Origin: Candidatus Eiseniibacteriota bacterium
GTDB lineage: Bacteria > Arandabacterota > Arandabacteria > Arandabacterales > Arandabacteraceae
NCBI GenBank assembly: GCA_030592245.1
Contig: JAUVJV010000075.1
Coordinates: forward strand, 1 to 8,194
Direction: 5' to 3'
DNA length: 8,194 nucleotides
Position 1 is the stretch's first letter, and every line of letters begins with the position of its first letter. The notes under the pieces are model-generated. The model was given only the letters and a program-made list of their open reading frames with translations, searched no databases and was not told where the DNA came from. Position numbers and translations under genes: made by a program. Positions 6,826 through 8,194 of the stretch are shown one piece after another.

Positions 6826-6864
6826 GGAAGGGTCCGGGTGAGGGGTGGAAAGGTCCGGGTGAGG
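6826..6864. repeat. Two-copy tandem repeat, 21-bp period
   Basis: GGAAGGGTCCGGGTGAGG (6826-6843) recurs as GGAAAGGTCCGGGTGAGG (6847-6864), with 17 of 18 bases identical and GGT between them. On the minus strand it reads CCTCACCCGGACC, a C-rich unit of the kind often dispersed between genes in GC-rich genomes. It lies just upstream (on the minus strand) of the selenoprotein promoter. It could be a regulatory site or a dispersed intergenic repeat. Confidence 0.6.
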
Positions 6865-6997
6865 CGGCGTCGCGCCCCGGCGGGGCCTGGAGCCTGGAGG
6901 GGCGCCTTCCGGTCGCGGATGTCGACCCAGGTGGTCGCATCGTTCATGCTGAATATACCCGGGTAATCCGCAAAACAAGGTCAAGATACCTTAGTTC

Positions 6998-7026
6998 TTG
7001 CCAAATCCCGGCGGGTGTGGTTCAAT
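6998..7026 (+). promoter_or_regulatory. Possible promoter for the subtilase gene
   Basis: TTGCCA (6998-7003), a 17-base spacer and TTCAAT (7021-7026) match five and four positions of the sigma70 consensus. Use would give a leader of about 220 bases before the ATG at 7254, containing the two small ORFs noted separately. Sigma factor preference in this organism is unknown. Confidence 0.25.
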
Positions 7027-7170
7027 CTGCTCCGTGTGAGTGAAATGCCAGATTCAGACTCTACCTGCATGGATGTGCATCGAGGCCTGGCGGGGAGGTG
7101 ATGTCATCCTGGGTCTCTCCTGATTATCAAGGGTGAATCCTATCTTTCTTGAGGAGGTGATACCGGAACG

Positions 7171-7203
7171 ATGAGTTGTGCCCTGTTTCGCAGTTTTCAA
7201 TAA
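7171..7203 (+). CDS. Possible 10-residue leader ORF upstream of subtilase
   Basis: ATG 7171 to TAA 7201-7203 would encode MSCALFRSFQ. It is preceded by AGGAGGTGAT (7152-7161), a full complement to the usual 16S 3' end. Its stop overlaps an ATG (7203) in TAATG form, and that ATG is in frame with the subtilase 17 codons before the preferred start. It might be a translated leader; it could equally be chance. Another mini-ORF (7101-7136, MSSWVSPDYQG) has a GGGAGG that is too close to its ATG. Confidence 0.2.
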   Translation: MSCALFRSFQ

Positions 7204-7253
7204 TGAAGGTTCTTCGCATTCCTCAACCCATGGGAATCCACGGAGGTAATGAA

Positions 7254-8194
7254 ATGAAGAAACGCTTCTTGTTAGGACTTGTTCTCTCTCTCACCTTTAC
7301 CCTGCTTGCGACCGCACTCCAGGCAGAAGATTTCCGCTCCCTGCCGCTATCCGAGCGAACGGCACGCACGGGCGAAGTCGAATACGTGCGCGGTGAGGTG
7401 CTGGTCAAGTTCAAGATGGGGATTGCCGACTACCAGATGGCTGAGATTCATGATCGTCTGGGCACCGAAGTGGTTTCGATTCACCGCGGCGGGGTCAAGC
7501 GGCTGAAGTTACCTGCCGGTACGGATGAGCACGCGCTGGTGTCGCAGCTCGAGAACGATCCCGGTGTCGAGTATGCCGAGCTCAATACCATCTGCCATGC
7601 CTTCATGACACCGAACGATCCGTACTACTCCTACCAGTGGCATTTCCCCAAGATCAACATGCCGCAGGCCTGGGACGTCTCAACAGGGTCAGGCGTCATA
7701 GTGGGTATTCTCGACAGCGGGATCGCATATGAGAATTACACCATCCCCTCCTATGAGCTCGACACCGTGCAGTCGGGCATCACCCAGTACATGGTTGCCC
7801 CTGAGCTTGATGGGACGTCATTCGTCGCAGGCTATGACTTCATCAACAATGACAACCATCCCAATGACAATGGGGCCCACGGCACCCACGTGTCCGGCAC
7901 CGTGGCCCAGGTCACCAACAACAGCGCCGGTGTTGCAGGGATGGCCTTCGATTGTTCTCTCATGCCGGTCAAGATTCTGGACTACTCAGGCTCAGGGACG
8001 GCACAGTCCCTGGCCGACGGTCTTTACTGGGCAGCGGATAACGGCGCCCAGGTTATCAACATGAGCCTGGGCTGGACTCCCGGCTACAACCCCGGACCCA
8101 CGGTTGCCAATGCCATCACATATGCTTACAATGCCGGCGTGGTGCTCCTCGGGTCCACCGGAAACGCTGGGGCCAATCAGGTGTCGTACCCCGC
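7254..8194 (+). CDS. Secreted S8 subtilisin-like serine protease (3' end outside window)
   Basis: Open from ATG 7254 to the right edge, 313 whole codons. GGAGG lies seven bases before this ATG; an in-frame ATG at 7203 has no suitably spaced site of its own and would put 17 polar residues before the signal peptide. The signal peptide is residues 1-24 (MKKRFLLGLVLSLTFTLLA, ending LQA). Residues about 42-115 are an inhibitory prodomain of fervidolysin/I9 type (GEVLVKFK, LKLPAGTDEHALVSQLENDPGVEYAELN). The S8 catalytic domain follows, with Asp154 in VGILDSG, His209 in AHGTHVSGTVA and the oxyanion-hole Asn304 in GSTGNAG. The catalytic Ser (GTSMA motif) lies beyond the window. It is an exported protease, probably matured by removing the prodomain. 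It is transcribed away from the redox cluster, so functional linkage is not shown. Whether it ends in a FlgD-Ig domain cannot be seen. Confidence 0.93.
   Translation, partial: MKKRFLLGLVLSLTFTLLATALQAEDFRSLPLSERTARTGEVEYVRGEVLVKFKMGIADYQMAEIHDRLGTEVVSIHRGGVKRLKLPAGTDEHALVSQLENDPGVEYAELNTICHAFMTPNDPYYSYQWHFPKINMPQAWDVSTGSGVIVGILDSGIAYENYTIPSYELDTVQSGITQYMVAPELDGTSFVAGYDFINNDNHPNDNGAHGTHVSGTVAQVTNNSAGVAGMAFDCSLMPVKILDYSGSGTAQSLADGLYWAADNGAQVINMSLGWTPGYNPGPTVANAITYAYNAGVVLLGSTGNAGANQVSYP

Larger units (their letters stand above)
6722..7253. other. Divergent intergenic region (532 bp)
   Basis: This separates the minus-strand cluster from the subtilase. From left to right it holds the selenoprotein ribosome binding site and promoter, a G-rich two-copy tandem repeat (6826-6864) and a GC-rich patch with a 5-bp inverted repeat GCCCC-GGC-GGGGC (6874-6886). 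Next come a direct repeat of CCTGGAG (6886-6892, 6893-6899), a possible plus-strand promoter (6998-7026) and two tiny ORFs preceded by strong Shine-Dalgarno-like sequences. No tRNA, recognised riboswitch or protein-coding gene of normal size is seen on either strand. Confidence 0.6.

Noticed and set aside
7152..7161. AGGAGGTGAT as part of a 16S rRNA end
   Set aside because: The 16S 3' end reads GATCACCTCC; this is its complement on the plus strand with no surrounding rRNA sequence, so it is a Shine-Dalgarno-like site.
7729..8064. Plus-strand 111-codon frame rich in Pro, Ser and Thr inside the subtilase
   Set aside because: It is in another frame of the S8 protease, whose Asp, His and Asn active-site motifs are intact in frame 3.

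Overview
The window looks like a chromosomal piece of a GC-rich, Gram-negative-type bacterium from the FCB side of the tree, most likely an uncultured lineage of the Krumholzibacteria / Eisenbacteria / Latescibacteria kind. That placement is an inference from protein style only: secreted proteins with a C-terminal FlgD-Ig / type IX-like sorting domain (SPNPF...VASGVY...), an Omp28-like lipoprotein, a DUF6029-like outer-membrane barrel, and a subtilase with a fervidolysin-like prodomain. There is no rRNA or marker gene to fix the taxon.

Layout. 1-744 (+) is the body of an SPL-type radical SAM enzyme cut by the left edge. It faces a minus-strand cluster across a 9-bp hairpin (803-824). The cluster, in transcription order (right to left), is: an Omp28/thioredoxin-like secreted protein (6721-5624) with an in-frame TGA; a terminator (5585-5607); a TlpA-like thioredoxin (5452-4910); an outer-membrane barrel overlapping it by ATGA (4913-3450); an Omp28-like thioredoxin lipoprotein (3369-2308); and a secreted protein with a C-terminal sorting-type domain (2230-860). 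A 532-bp divergent intergenic region (6722-7253) separates this cluster from a plus-strand S8 subtilase (7254 to the right edge, truncated).

Main discovery. The gene at 6721-5624 would normally be called as a truncated ORF starting at 6415. The same frame runs upstream through a single TGA at 6616-6614 to an ATG with a strong Shine-Dalgarno, a signal peptide and a sigma70-like promoter. The TGA falls exactly on the first Cys of a thioredoxin CxxC motif, giving U-G-G-C. It is followed by a stem-loop (6569-6598) of the size and distance of a bacterial SECIS element. TGA is used as a true stop by two other genes in the window, so a changed genetic code is unlikely. I read it as a secreted selenoprotein.

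How the genes may work together (inference). Three thioredoxin-fold proteins with different active sites (UGGC, CKPC, CRNC) sit beside an outer-membrane barrel and a sorting-domain protein. The barrel and the sorting-domain protein each carry a matching CxGGxC loop. This suggests an envelope or cell-surface thiol/selenol redox module, with these loops as possible disulfide substrates.
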